Assembly (NCBI GenBank): GCA_041477815.1
Contig: JBGOUV010000075.1
Span: 1 to 20,129 of the forward strand
Reading direction: 5' to 3'
DNA from: JBGOUV01 sp041477815
GTDB lineage: Bacteria > Acidobacteriota > Terriglobia > Bryobacterales > JACQDG01
Length of the DNA: 20,129 bases
This document shows, piece by piece, positions 10,028 through 17,126 of the stretch. Made by a program: the position numbers and the translations under genes. Every line of letters starts with the position of its first letter. Position 1 is the first letter of the stretch. The notes beneath the pieces are model-generated. The model was not told the origin of the DNA, did no database searches, and worked only from the letters and a program-made list of their open reading frames with translations.

Positions 10028-11272
10028 TCAGACCGGGATGCGGTACAGCATGGCGTCGCCCTCCCAGCCGCCGGGAAGGGCGAACAGGCGCGTCATGTGA
10101 ACGCAGATCTGGCGGGTACGGCGGTCCTCGCGGGCGTAGAAATTGGATAGCGTGAGCAGGGGGTCTTCGCCCGGCTGCAGGTCGTCGACCAGGCGCACAC
10201 TGGCGCGGATCAGCCCTCCGCCGGCGCGGTCCACTTCCCCGATCTGGAACGGATACCGCGGCCGGTTGCCCTTGGGATTGGTCTTAGTGATATTGCCTAA
10301 CCAGTAGAGACGCCCGCTGGAGTGCCGGAGCAGTTGCGAGCAGGCGCTCGGCGAGAAAAACGGCTCGCCGTCGTCGTAGGTCCAGGGCTCGGGCCGGGTC
10401 CACTGCCAGCCGCCGTCGGTCGAGAACGACACCCAGCGGTAACCGGGCTGCTCGGGCCGGCGGTCGTTCGAGCCTCGCATAACCAGCAGCAGGCGCCCGC
10501 CGTCGAGCGCGGCGATGGTGGGCTCCACCATGCCGCGCGTGGAGCGCTCGGGATCGCCGCGAATAGGCTCGCTCATCTCCCACTCCAGACGGTCCCCCTT
10601 CCAGCGGCCGTGCAGCACCGCCGCCTCGTGATAGGTGTACCCGCCGCCGGGATTGTACAGCGCGCCGCCGGGACCGAGCGGCGAGACCTCCACCGGCAGC
10701 AGGACTTCACCTCCCGGACGCGCCAGGGGCCGGCAGGTGTTGTCCCCCAGCACGGCGCAGTTCTTGCCGGTCCATACCCCGGGCAGCGGGTGGCGCTCGT
10801 CGAACTCCACTCCCTTGTGAACCACCTGGCGCGGCGCGCCCTGCGACACCGTGTAGAAGATGTTCCACTGCCGCAGGCCTTCCAGGGGATCGTCGGTGGG
10901 AAGCGTGCCCTCCACCCAGAACTCCAGGAAGCGGCCCGTGGCCGGATCGACCCAACCCCCGCGCGGGTGCTTCCGCCACATGCCCCCGGGACGCTTCTCG
11001 CCCGTAGGCGTCTGCACCGGAGCGCCCCAGGTGCGTCCGTAATCGGTCGAGTAGCGATAGTAGGCGGCATCCACCGTGCCGGACCGCGACCACCGCTGCT
11101 CGATCGACATCATGTCGCCGCCCCTGGCCCGGGTGTAGTAGGCGAAAGCCATCACCGCCGCGCCCTTTCCCGGCGAGCGCAGGAAGACTTCCCGGCCCGC
11201 CTGTCGGGGCGTGGCCCGGCACACACCGGCCAGCGCCCCGGCGGTCAAGAAACGCCGCCGCGAGAGTGTCAT
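10028..11272 (-). CDS. Tat-exported sialidase-fold (BNR/Asp-box) protein
   Basis: A 414-residue protein with a Tat signal (SRRRFLTAGALAGV) and the features of the sialidase/neuraminidase six-bladed propeller superfamily: Asp-boxes YSTDYGRTWGAP and SFSTDGGWQWTRP, and RGMVEPTIAALDGGRLLLVM, which resembles the region around the catalytic Glu. Such proteins hydrolyse terminal sialic acids or act on other glycans; in soil Acidobacteriota and Planctomycetes many are uncharacterised exo-sialidase-like proteins of unknown substrate. It would act outside the cytoplasmic membrane. An arginine triad cannot be assigned with confidence from sequence alone. No good Shine-Dalgarno sequence is seen; a TATAAG hexamer at 11298-11303 could be the -10 box. 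It is upstream of the beta-propeller gene on the same strand and divergent from the radical SAM gene. Confidence 0.8.
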   Translation of the reverse strand: MTLSRRRFLTAGALAGVCRATPRQAGREVFLRSPGKGAAVMAFAYYTRARGGDMMSIEQRWSRSGTVDAAYYRYSTDYGRTWGAPVQTPTGEKRPGGMWRKHPRGGWVDPATGRFLEFWVEGTLPTDDPLEGLRQWNIFYTVSQGAPRQVVHKGVEFDERHPLPGVWTGKNCAVLGDNTCRPLARPGGEVLLPVEVSPLGPGGALYNPGGGYTYHEAAVLHGRWKGDRLEWEMSEPIRGDPERSTRGMVEPTIAALDGGRLLLVMRGSNDRRPEQPGYRWVSFSTDGGWQWTRPEPWTYDDGEPFFSPSACSQLLRHSSGRLYWLGNITKTNPKGNRPRYPFQIGEVDRAGGGLIRASVRLVDDLQPGEDPLLTLSNFYAREDRRTRQICVHMTRLFALPGGWEGDAMLYRIPV

Positions 11273-11297
11273 TGGCTGGCAGCCCCCACAGCGTCAT

Positions 11298-11303
11298 CTT
11301 ATA
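11298..11303 (-). promoter_or_regulatory. Weak candidate -10 box (TATAAG) of the sialidase-like gene
   Basis: TATAAG on the minus strand lies 25 nt before the ATG at 11272 in the 91-bp divergent spacer. No -35 match is apparent. Confidence 0.3.
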
Positions 11304-11326
11304 GCTTTTGGGCTCCCAGGGGCTAC

Positions 11327-11355
11327 TTGCTAGCTCTTCCCGAATCGGATAAGCT
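11327..11355 (+). promoter_or_regulatory. Weak candidate promoter of the radical SAM pair
   Basis: TTGCTA (11327-11332), a 17-nt spacer and TAAGCT (11350-11355) lie 8 nt before the ATG at 11364. The spacing is ideal but the hexamers match the consensus at only 4/6 and 3/6. No Shine-Dalgarno sequence precedes the start. Confidence 0.3.
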
Positions 11356-11363
11356 GTACAGAC

Positions 11364-12851
11364 ATGAACGCCCTCCTGATCTATCCGGAATGGCCCGATA
11401 CCTACTGGAGCTTCAAGCACGCGCTGCCGTTTGAGGGCAAGCGGTCCCCTTATCCGCCCCTGGGCCTGCTGACCATTGCTCCGCTGCTGCCGCGGCACTG
11501 GAACAAGCGCTTGGTCGATACCAACGTGCGCCGGCTCACCGACGCCGACCTGGCGTGGGCCGACGTCGCCCTGCTGAGCGGCATGCTGGTGCACAAACAG
11601 GATCTGCTGGCGATCCTGGAGCGCTGCCGCTCCCGGGGTCTGCGAACCGTGATCGGCGGGCCGGCCACCAGCAGCATAGAAGAGCTCCCCCGCTATGCCG
11701 ACCACGTGGTGATCGGCGAGGCGGAAGAGTTGATCGGAGACCTGGCGTCCGGCCTGGAGCAAGGAACGGCAAAAAGGCTCTACCGGGCCGCCGACATGCC
11801 CGGGCTGGATAAGACCCCGTTGCCCGATCTGAGCCTGATCCAGTCGAAGTACTACAGCGCTATGGCCGTGCAGTACTCGCGCGGGTGTCCGTTCAACTGT
11901 GAGTTTTGCGACATTATCGAGATTTACGGGCGCAAGCCGCGGACCAAGTCGCCGGCCCAGGTAGTGGCCGAGCTGGAGCAGCTCTACGAGCGCAAGTGGC
12001 GGGGCTCGGTGTTCATTGTGGACGACAACTTCATTGGCAATAAGAAGAAGGTCAAGGAGCTGCTGCCGGTGCTGGCGGAGTGGAACGCCCGGCGCCACCA
12101 GCCGTTCAGCTTCTTCACCGAGGCCTCGCTCAATCTGGCCGATGACACGGAGTTGTTACAGATGATGAAGGACGCCTCCTTCACCAGGGTTTTCCTGGGC
12201 ATCGAAACACCGGTGGAGGAAAGCCTGAAGGAGGCCCAGAAGTTCCAAAATACGCGCCGCAGCCTCCTCGATAGCGTACACCGCATCCAGAGCTATGGCA
12301 TGGAGGTTATGGCCGGCTTCATCGTGGGCTTTGACAGCGATCCCGAGGACATTTTCGACAAGCAGGTGGAGTTTATCCAGGAGAGCGCTATTCCGCTGGC
12401 CATGGTGGGGCTGCTGCTGGCGCTGCCGGGCACCCAGCTCTACTGCCGGCTCTTGCGAGAGGGCCGCATTGTGGAGGAGGGTCATGGGAACAACATGGAC
12501 TGCCGGCTCAACTTCATCCCCAAGATGAACCCCCAGCGGCTGGTGGAAGGCTACAAGTCGATCCTGGCGCGCATCTATCACCCGGACGCCTACTATGAAC
12601 GGGTTCGCAGGTTTCTGGCGCAATACTCTCCCACCCACCATCGGCGCCGCTCGTTCTCGGACTACGTCGCCCTGGGCCGCTCCATGGTGCAACAAGGACT
12701 GCTGGGGGAAGCTCGCGCCAGCTACTGGAAGTTCTTCCTGCAGGCGGCCACCCGCTACCGCCACGCCTTCGACACCGCCATCACCCTGGCCATTATGGGC
12801 CACCATTTCCAGACCCTCACCCGGGTCATCTGCGAGGAGCCCCCCTCATGA
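11364..12851 (+). CDS. B12-binding radical SAM protein, DUF4070/HpnP-like
   Basis: A 495-residue class B radical SAM protein. An N-terminal cobalamin-binding Rossmann domain (about 1-150; YPPLGLLTIAPLLP, RLVDTNVRRLTDADLAWADV) precedes the radical SAM core, whose [4Fe-4S] cysteines are C175, C179 and C182 in CPFNCEFCD. After it come GRKPRTKSPAQ, IVDDNFIGNKK, FFTEASLNLA, VFLGIETP and MAGFIVGFD, all characteristic of the DUF4070 group that includes the hopanoid C-2 methylase HpnP. The usual cobalamin DxHxxG motif is absent, as is common in this class. It probably makes a radical-based methylation or rearrangement of an unactivated carbon. Many DUF4070 proteins are not HpnP and no hopanoid genes are nearby, so the substrate is open. 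Its TGA overlaps the ATG of the next gene (ATGA), implying translational coupling. Without a Shine-Dalgarno sequence, ATG 11364 is set by the conserved N-terminus. Confidence 0.9.
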   Translation: MNALLIYPEWPDTYWSFKHALPFEGKRSPYPPLGLLTIAPLLPRHWNKRLVDTNVRRLTDADLAWADVALLSGMLVHKQDLLAILERCRSRGLRTVIGGPATSSIEELPRYADHVVIGEAEELIGDLASGLEQGTAKRLYRAADMPGLDKTPLPDLSLIQSKYYSAMAVQYSRGCPFNCEFCDIIEIYGRKPRTKSPAQVVAELEQLYERKWRGSVFIVDDNFIGNKKKVKELLPVLAEWNARRHQPFSFFTEASLNLADDTELLQMMKDASFTRVFLGIETPVEESLKEAQKFQNTRRSLLDSVHRIQSYGMEVMAGFIVGFDSDPEDIFDKQVEFIQESAIPLAMVGLLLALPGTQLYCRLLREGRIVEEGHGNNMDCRLNFIPKMNPQRLVEGYKSILARIYHPDAYYERVRRFLAQYSPTHHRRRSFSDYVALGRSMVQQGLLGEARASYWKFFLQAATRYRHAFDTAITLAIMGHHFQTLTRVICEEPPS

Positions 12852-14374
12852 CGATTTCCCGCCGCGACATGTTCCCAGGCCTCACCGGAGCACTGGCCGC
12901 TCCGCTGCTGCTCCGCCGCGCCGAGGCGGAGGTCACCCCCGACCTCGTCAAGTTTCGCCCCGAAATCGAGCCCCTGGTGGCTTTGATCGAGCGCACGCCG
13001 CGCGAGAAGTGCGCGGAGATGGCGGTCGAGCAGCTCCGGCGCGGGGTGGGGTATCGCCAGCTCCTGGCCGCGCTCTTTCTGGCCGGTATCCGCAATATCA
13101 ACCCCCGTCCGCCGGGATTTGCGCTGCACTGTGTCTTTGTGATTCACTCGGCCCATCTGATCGGCCTGGAAGCCCCCGCCGACTCCCGCCTGCTACCTCT
13201 GTTCTACGCGCTGGACGACTTCAAAGTTTCCCAGGAGCGCGATGCCAAGCAGGCCTCCGGCGACTACACCATGGGACCTCTGCGCGGTTCTCTTCCCTCC
13301 CCCGACCGCGCCGCCGCCGAGTTTTCGGCGGCCCTGGAGGCCTGGGACGCCGAGCGGGCCGAGCGCGCCATCGTCGCGCTGGCCCGCCGCCGCAGCGCCG
13401 CCGAAGTCTTCGGCCTGCTGTGGCGGTACGGCGCCCGCGACTACCGCAACATCGGACATAAGGCCATCTTCGTGGCCAACGCCTGCCGGACGCTCCACAC
13501 CATCGGCTGGCAGCACGCCGAGCCGGTGCTCCGCTCCCTGGCTCTGGGCCTGCTCGCCTTCGAGAAGGAGCAGTCGGTCAACGGCTATGCCCTCGACGAC
13601 CAGTGCTACGGCGGGAACCTCCAGCGTCTGAAGGAAACCTACTCGCGCCTGCCCGACGGCTGGGTCGCCGAGGCCGGGGACCCGCCCGCCACCCGCAGCC
13701 TCCTCACCACCATGCGCGACTCGACCCCCGCAGAAGCCTGCGCCGACGTCGCCGGCCGCCTCGCCAAAGGTAAGGCCGGCGCCGGAACGGTCTGGGACGC
13801 CGTCCACCTGTCGGCGGCGGAGCTGAGAATGCGCGCCCAAGGCGGCGCGGTCCTGGTCGGTATTCACGCCGTCACCGCCGCTAATGCCCTGCATTACGCC
13901 TACCTGGCCGCCCCCGATCCCCAGGACCGGTTTCTCCTGCTCCTGCAGGCCGTCGGCTGGATGGGCCAGTTTCGCACCTGGGCAGGGTCGCGCCAGGACG
14001 GCCTCCGCCCGTTCCCCATCACCGATCTCGAGCCCAGCGGCGACGCCGCTCCCCTGGAGCGCACTCTAACGGAAACCTTCGCCGCCATTCCCTCCAACCT
14101 GGACGCCGCGGCCGCCCGCGTCTTCCGCCTGGCCCCGGATCTTCCGTCCCGGCAGGCGTTTCTGGCCGCCGCCCTGCGCTTCACTTCAGCCAAGGTCAAC
14201 GAGGTACACTACTATAAGTATCTGGCAGCCTTGCTCGAAGATATCTCCCTGGTGAGCCCCGACTGGCAGCCCCACCTGCTCGCCGCCGTGGTTTACTACA
14301 GCAAGGGCTCGGGCGATCCGGAGCCGGTTCCGATGAAACGCGCCCGCGAGGCTCTGCGGGCCTTGGCCGCCTGA
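12848..14374 (+). CDS. Tat-exported histidine-containing protein of unknown function
   Basis: A 508-residue, mainly alpha-helical protein with a Tat-type N-terminus (SRRDMFPGLTGALAAPLLL). I recall similar proteins in Planctomycetes and Acidobacteriota but no characterised member. Likely conserved segments carry paired histidines: RNIGHKAIFVAN, IGWQHAEPVLRSL, WDAVHLSAAELRM, IHAVTAANALHYAYL and NEVHYYKYLAALLED. The spacing of histidines on helices suggests a metal or heme site, and HAVTAANALHYA loosely recalls questin-oxidase-like proteins; both are guesses. Tat export would fit a protein that takes up its cofactor in the cytoplasm. It starts inside the stop codon of the radical SAM gene (ATGA), so the two are made together, and it may act on the radical SAM product or be its substrate. 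Third positions are GC-rich and the frame is intact. Confidence 0.8.
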   Translation: MTISRRDMFPGLTGALAAPLLLRRAEAEVTPDLVKFRPEIEPLVALIERTPREKCAEMAVEQLRRGVGYRQLLAALFLAGIRNINPRPPGFALHCVFVIHSAHLIGLEAPADSRLLPLFYALDDFKVSQERDAKQASGDYTMGPLRGSLPSPDRAAAEFSAALEAWDAERAERAIVALARRRSAAEVFGLLWRYGARDYRNIGHKAIFVANACRTLHTIGWQHAEPVLRSLALGLLAFEKEQSVNGYALDDQCYGGNLQRLKETYSRLPDGWVAEAGDPPATRSLLTTMRDSTPAEACADVAGRLAKGKAGAGTVWDAVHLSAAELRMRAQGGAVLVGIHAVTAANALHYAYLAAPDPQDRFLLLLQAVGWMGQFRTWAGSRQDGLRPFPITDLEPSGDAAPLERTLTETFAAIPSNLDAAAARVFRLAPDLPSRQAFLAAALRFTSAKVNEVHYYKYLAALLEDISLVSPDWQPHLLAAVVYYSKGSGDPEPVPMKRAREALRALAA

Positions 14375-14449
14375 GACAGGGACTGGGACTTTAGTACGGA
14401 ACATTACCGGTTGTCATCCTTCGAGCTGTGGCAGCGATCGGATTGGATG

Positions 14450-14455
14450 TACAAT
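14450..14455 (+). promoter_or_regulatory. Candidate -10 box (TACAAT) of the zinc-ribbon gene
   Basis: TACAAT sits 26 nt before the ATG at 14482, leaving room for the strong Shine-Dalgarno sequence in the leader. No clear -35 box lies at 16-18 nt. Confidence 0.35.
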
Positions 14456-14481
14456 CGATGCCTGGAGGAAGGAGGTCCAAC

Positions 14482-15312
14482 ATGTTCTGCGCCGGTTGTG
14501 GGGCGCCGGTGAGGGGCGCCTTCTGCGGGTTTTGCGGGCAGCCTGCTGCACCAGCGGCAGCGCCACAGGCCCAGCCAGGCTCCGCTCCTGCGGCTCCAGC
14601 GGCCGCGAGCAAGGGCAGCTCATTGGGGAAGATCCTCCTCATCGTGTTCGGGTGCTTCGTGCTTCTCGGGGCCCTGGCGGTGGGTGGCATCTACTACGCG
14701 GTGGGCAGGGTCAAGGCGAAGTCGTTGCAGGCGATTTCTCAAGCCGTTGGCCGGAACCCCTGCGCGCTGATCTCCAAGGAGGAAGTACAGGAGGTGCTGG
14801 GGGTTCCGATCGAGAAGACCGCCGGGATCACCGACGGCGGCGAGCCGGGCTGCGCCTTTTTCGCCTCCCCGGAAGCCTTCCAGCAGCTCGCCCGGGATTC
14901 TCTGGCCAAGGTCCCCGGGGAAGCCCAGGCGGGCGCCGCCGCGGAAGACAAAGCCGGGCGCAAGTCGGACAACCCCTTATCGTTGCTGAACAACGAGAGC
15001 ATCAAGAACCTCGAAGGTATTGTGAAGACCTTCGCGATTGCCGGTCAGGCGCAGCAAGGCGACGGTCGCGTGTTCGGCTTTACCCTGGAATCGAACTTCG
15101 GACTGGATTGGTCGACCTTCCGGGCGACGCTGGGCGTCATCCCCGGTTTCGAGTCCCTCAGCGGCGTGGGCGATAATGCCATGATCGGACCCTTCGGCCA
15201 CGTCCTCTACGTGCAAAAGGGCCGGGCTAAGGTGACCCTGAACCTGATGGCCGTGCCGGACGCGCGAAATAAGGGCGTGGCCCTGGCCCGCAAGATCGTA
15301 TCGCGATTGTAG
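14482..15312 (+). CDS. Zinc-ribbon membrane protein of unknown function
   Basis: A 276-residue protein with an N-terminal zinc ribbon (C3, C6, C15, C18 in MFCAGCGAPVRG and FCGFCGQP), an Ala/Pro/Gln-rich linker, one transmembrane helix (about 51-73) and a C-terminal domain of about 200 residues likely outside the cytoplasm. The layout, a cytoplasmic zinc ribbon joined by one helix to an extracytoplasmic domain, is common in Acidobacteriota and Firmicutes; the soluble domain (CALISKEEVQEVLG, GCAFFASPE) resembles DUF3558-like or lipoprotein-type folds only loosely, and I assign no function. ATG 14482 is secure: GGAGGAAGGAGG lies at 14464-14475, 6 nt before it. An upstream in-frame start at 14428 adds only leader sequence. 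Its TAG abuts the first base of the tonB-derived repeat, so before the toxin-antitoxin insertion it may have been directly convergent with tonB. Confidence 0.8.
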   Translation: MFCAGCGAPVRGAFCGFCGQPAAPAAAPQAQPGSAPAAPAAASKGSSLGKILLIVFGCFVLLGALAVGGIYYAVGRVKAKSLQAISQAVGRNPCALISKEEVQEVLGVPIEKTAGITDGGEPGCAFFASPEAFQQLARDSLAKVPGEAQAGAAAEDKAGRKSDNPLSLLNNESIKNLEGIVKTFAIAGQAQQGDGRVFGFTLESNFGLDWSTFRATLGVIPGFESLSGVGDNAMIGPFGHVLYVQKGRAKVTLNLMAVPDARNKGVALARKIVSRL

Positions 15313-15381
15313 CTACAGCAACCGGAAGTGGACGGTCACCAAGGCACCGACGGTGACCGGCTTGCCGTCGCGCACGGCCGG
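15313..15381. repeat. Left copy of a 69-bp direct repeat of the tonB 3' end
   Basis: This matches 16093-16161 at 67 of 69 positions in the same orientation, offset by exactly 780 bp. On the minus strand it encodes AVRDGKPVTVGALVTVHFRL, L and the stop, that is the last 22 codons plus stop of the TonB domain. The differences are one silent change and Met to Val. It starts at the base after the zinc-ribbon gene's stop codon. No frame joins it to an upstream gene, so it is a dead copy. Confidence 0.95.
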
Positions 15382-15409
15382 GCGAGGCTCTGCGAGCCCT
15401 GAGCTGAGT

Positions 15410-15796
15410 CTACGTCTCGGACGGGCGGAAGGCCCTGATCTCGAGCTGGGGGATCACGCGAAAGTGCCGAACATTGCCGGTTGCCAGAACCAACATCGTC
15501 TCGCGAGCCGTGGCGGCGATCAGAGCGTCTGCAAGTTGTAGTCCGTGGCCGAGCGAATGTTCCTCTACGAGGGTGGCGGCCAAGTGACTGATCGACTCCG
15601 TCAGCGGCAGCACTCGAAATTCATGGTCCGGGAAAAAGCAGCGAATCACCCGGATCTCGTTGCGGGATCGCGCTCCCTCGTATAGCTCCATCAGCGAGAT
15701 CACCGAAACGGCGCGGTCGGCGCACGATTCGACCAGCCCCGCGGCCTTCCGATCGCCGCGCAAGAGCCAGATCAGAACGTCCGTGTCAAAGATCAC
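15410..15796 (-). CDS. vapC: VapC-type PIN-domain ribonuclease toxin
   Basis: A 128-residue PIN-domain protein, the toxin half of a type II toxin-antitoxin pair; relatives cleave tRNA or rRNA in a Mg2+-dependent way when free of antitoxin. The acidic catalytic residues are in place: D4 and D6 in MIFDTDVLIWLL, E37 in SLMELYEGA, D90 in LADALIAATA, with the T106/N108 polar pair before VRHF. Length and order are normal for VapC, so it looks active. Translation starts at GTG 15796, inside the end of the antitoxin gene (11-nt overlap), the usual arrangement for balanced synthesis. It ends 28 bp from the left copy of the tonB-derived repeat. The toxin family is clear; the target RNA cannot be told from sequence. 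Confidence 0.93.
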   Translation of the reverse strand: MIFDTDVLIWLLRGDRKAAGLVESCADRAVSVISLMELYEGARSRNEIRVIRCFFPDHEFRVLPLTESISHLAATLVEEHSLGHGLQLADALIAATARETMLVLATGNVRHFRVIPQLEIRAFRPSET

Positions 15797-16034
15797 GGAA
15801 GCGCCCCTGCCTGAGCTTCCGTACGTGGGTGGCGACGTCGCGCACGTCTTCCCGATCCTTCCACAGGCCGAACGCTTCGTGCGTGCGGATGCTGGGGGGC
15901 TTCCTCTCTCCCGCGATCGGCAGAATACGGGCCTTGGGCTTGCCTCGGTACAACACGGTCACTACTTCCCCGCGCTCGATCGCCTTGAGGACATCCTTCA
16001 TTTTGTATCGGAGGTCAACAATGGTAGCTGTCAA
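15786..16034 (-). CDS. Phd/YefM-type antitoxin of the VapC pair
   Basis: An 82-residue antitoxin preceding vapC. The N-terminal part, TATIVDLRYKMKDVLKAIER, then GEVVTVLYRGKPKARILPI, is the Phd/YefM DNA-binding fold with its typical GexVtvlxRGkpxAxixP core. The C-terminal half (FGLWKDREDVRDVATHVRKL) is charged and should wrap around the toxin and block its active site. A TTG at 16034 is the best start: AAGGAGG (16039-16045) lies 4 nt upstream. A TTG at 16052 also opens the frame but adds six residues with no binding site. The 3' end overlaps vapC by 11 nt. Phd-type antitoxins repress their own operon; a palindrome at 16068-16079 covering the -10 box is a possible operator. Confidence 0.9.
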   Translation of the reverse strand: MTATIVDLRYKMKDVLKAIERGEVVTVLYRGKPKARILPIAGERKPPSIRTHEAFGLWKDREDVRDVATHVRKLRQGRFRDL

Positions 16035-16067
16035 GTTCCCTCCTTGGCACAAAGGAACATGTCTAGT

Positions 16068-16101
16068 TGTAAGTATACAGGAGGAAACTGCCCTACAGCA
16101 A
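16068..16101 (-). promoter_or_regulatory. Candidate vapBC promoter and operator
   Basis: On the minus strand TATACT (16072-16077) is a good -10 box, and TTGCTG (16096-16101) lies 18 nt upstream as a partial -35 box. The -10 box sits inside TGTA-N4-TACA (16068-16079), a short palindrome suited to autorepression by the antitoxin. The -35 would lie within the right tonB-derived repeat, so this promoter would have been assembled at the insertion junction. Confidence 0.35.
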
Positions 16102-16161
16102 CCGGAAGTGGACGGTCACCAAGGCGCCGACGGTGACCGGCTTGCCGTCGCGCATGGCCGG
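16093..16161. repeat. Right copy of the 69-bp direct repeat (functional tonB 3' end)
   Basis: The in-frame end of tonB (last 22 codons and stop) that matches 15313-15381 at 67 of 69 positions. The repeat starts exactly at the tonB stop codon, and outside it on either side the sequences are unrelated. Confidence 0.95.
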
Positions 16162-17055
16162 CTTGAAGCGCCACTGGCGGACGGCTTCGATGGCCTTCTC
16201 GTCCAGACCCAGGCCCAGGGAGCGCCGCACCACCACCTTGTGCGCGCGGCCATCGGGCTCCACTTCGACGTAGAGCTCGACCGTACCCTGGTGCTTGGCC
16301 TTGCGGGCTTCCTCGGAGTACTCGGGGTCGACGCGGTGGATCAGTTGGGGCGCGGACACGCCGCCACCCACGCGGAACACGCCGCCGCCCATGCCGCCAC
16401 CGGAGCCGGGGCCCACACCGGGACCGGTTCCGCTACCCACGCCGCCACCGGAGCCCGACCCGATGCCGCCGCCCGAGCCCGTGCCGTTCGAGGGTGGACC
16501 AAGGCGGCCCAGGGGGTCGCCGAACTGCGCCAGGTTCACTTGGGGGGGCTGCAGCTCCGGCGGGACGATCACGGTAGGATCCATGATCAGCTTGGGGTGC
16601 TCGTTCATGATCTTGGTAGTGGGCGGGGTAAACTGCTCCAGCGCGAACTTCGGCAGCTTGCCCTTGCTGGCGGGCAAAGGCGAACGGTCGCCGCCGCCGC
16701 CACCGCCGCCGGCGGGCTTCGCGGCCGGCTTGGCCATCGGCAAGAACGGGGATAGATCCGCAGGCAGGATCAGCGTCGCCGTCTGACGGGCCGCCTGCTG
16801 CACCGCCGGATGGGTGAAAACCACGATCACCAGGGCCACACCCAATACGTGAGACACCACCGAGGAGGCGGCCGCCTGTCGCGTGTAGCGGTAGTCGCCC
16901 CAAATGTCCTTCACGGGAATCGGCTGCGACGTCACGACCAGGGGCGGTTCCTTCGTGGGATGCAGCAACTCGCGGACCTGGGCGACCAGAGAGTGGTACC
17001 AGGGCTCCTCCATACTATTTATAAGCAAGTGGTCGAGGTTGTCTGGTTCTCTCAC
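16093..17055 (-). CDS. tonB: Energy transducer TonB
   Basis: A TonB-family protein (about 320 residues) that would carry proton-motive force from an inner-membrane ExbBD complex to outer-membrane receptors. Features, numbered from the GTG: an N-terminal cytoplasmic segment (EEPWYHSLVAQVRELL, PPLVVTSQPIPVKDIWG), typical of Acidobacteriota TonB as I recall it; a transmembrane helix (about 61-80, SSVVSHVLGVALVIVVF); a glycine-rich linker in place of the usual Pro-rich rod; and a C-terminal TonB domain (PQLIHRVDPEYSEEARKAKH to AIEAVRQWRFKPAMRDGKPV) ending TVHFRLL. No exbB/exbD or receptor is nearby. Start is uncertain: GTG 17055 is my choice, TTG 17097 is the longest option, and ATG 17013 would drop the first 14 residues; none has a clear ribosome binding site. 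The final 69 bp are duplicated beyond vapBC. Confidence 0.9.
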   Translation of the reverse strand: MREPDNLDHLLINSMEEPWYHSLVAQVRELLHPTKEPPLVVTSQPIPVKDIWGDYRYTRQAAASSVVSHVLGVALVIVVFTHPAVQQAARQTATLILPADLSPFLPMAKPAAKPAGGGGGGGDRSPLPASKGKLPKFALEQFTPPTTKIMNEHPKLIMDPTVIVPPELQPPQVNLAQFGDPLGRLGPPSNGTGSGGGIGSGSGGGVGSGTGPGVGPGSGGGMGGGVFRVGGGVSAPQLIHRVDPEYSEEARKAKHQGTVELYVEVEPDGRAHKVVVRRSLGLGLDEKAIEAVRQWRFKPAMRDGKPVTVGALVTVHFRLL

Positions 17056-17126
17056 CGTGGGTCTCTCGTTCTCTCTATCCGACGCTCTAGCTTCCAAGGG
17101 CGTTACACCTTTTGGAATCTACCCTC

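Noticed and set aside
10021..10042. GGGGTCAGACC-like short palindrome near the end of the sialidase-like gene, recalling repeats linked to REP-type transposases
   Set aside because: Only one short, imperfect copy is present, and part of it is coding and stop sequence of the sialidase-like gene. No second copy or transposase is in the window.
15382..16092. Insertion sequence or integrase within the duplicated-repeat interval
   Set aside because: The interval holds only the Phd and VapC genes and their promoter region. No transposase, integrase or terminal inverted repeats were seen, so I describe it as a cassette rather than an IS.
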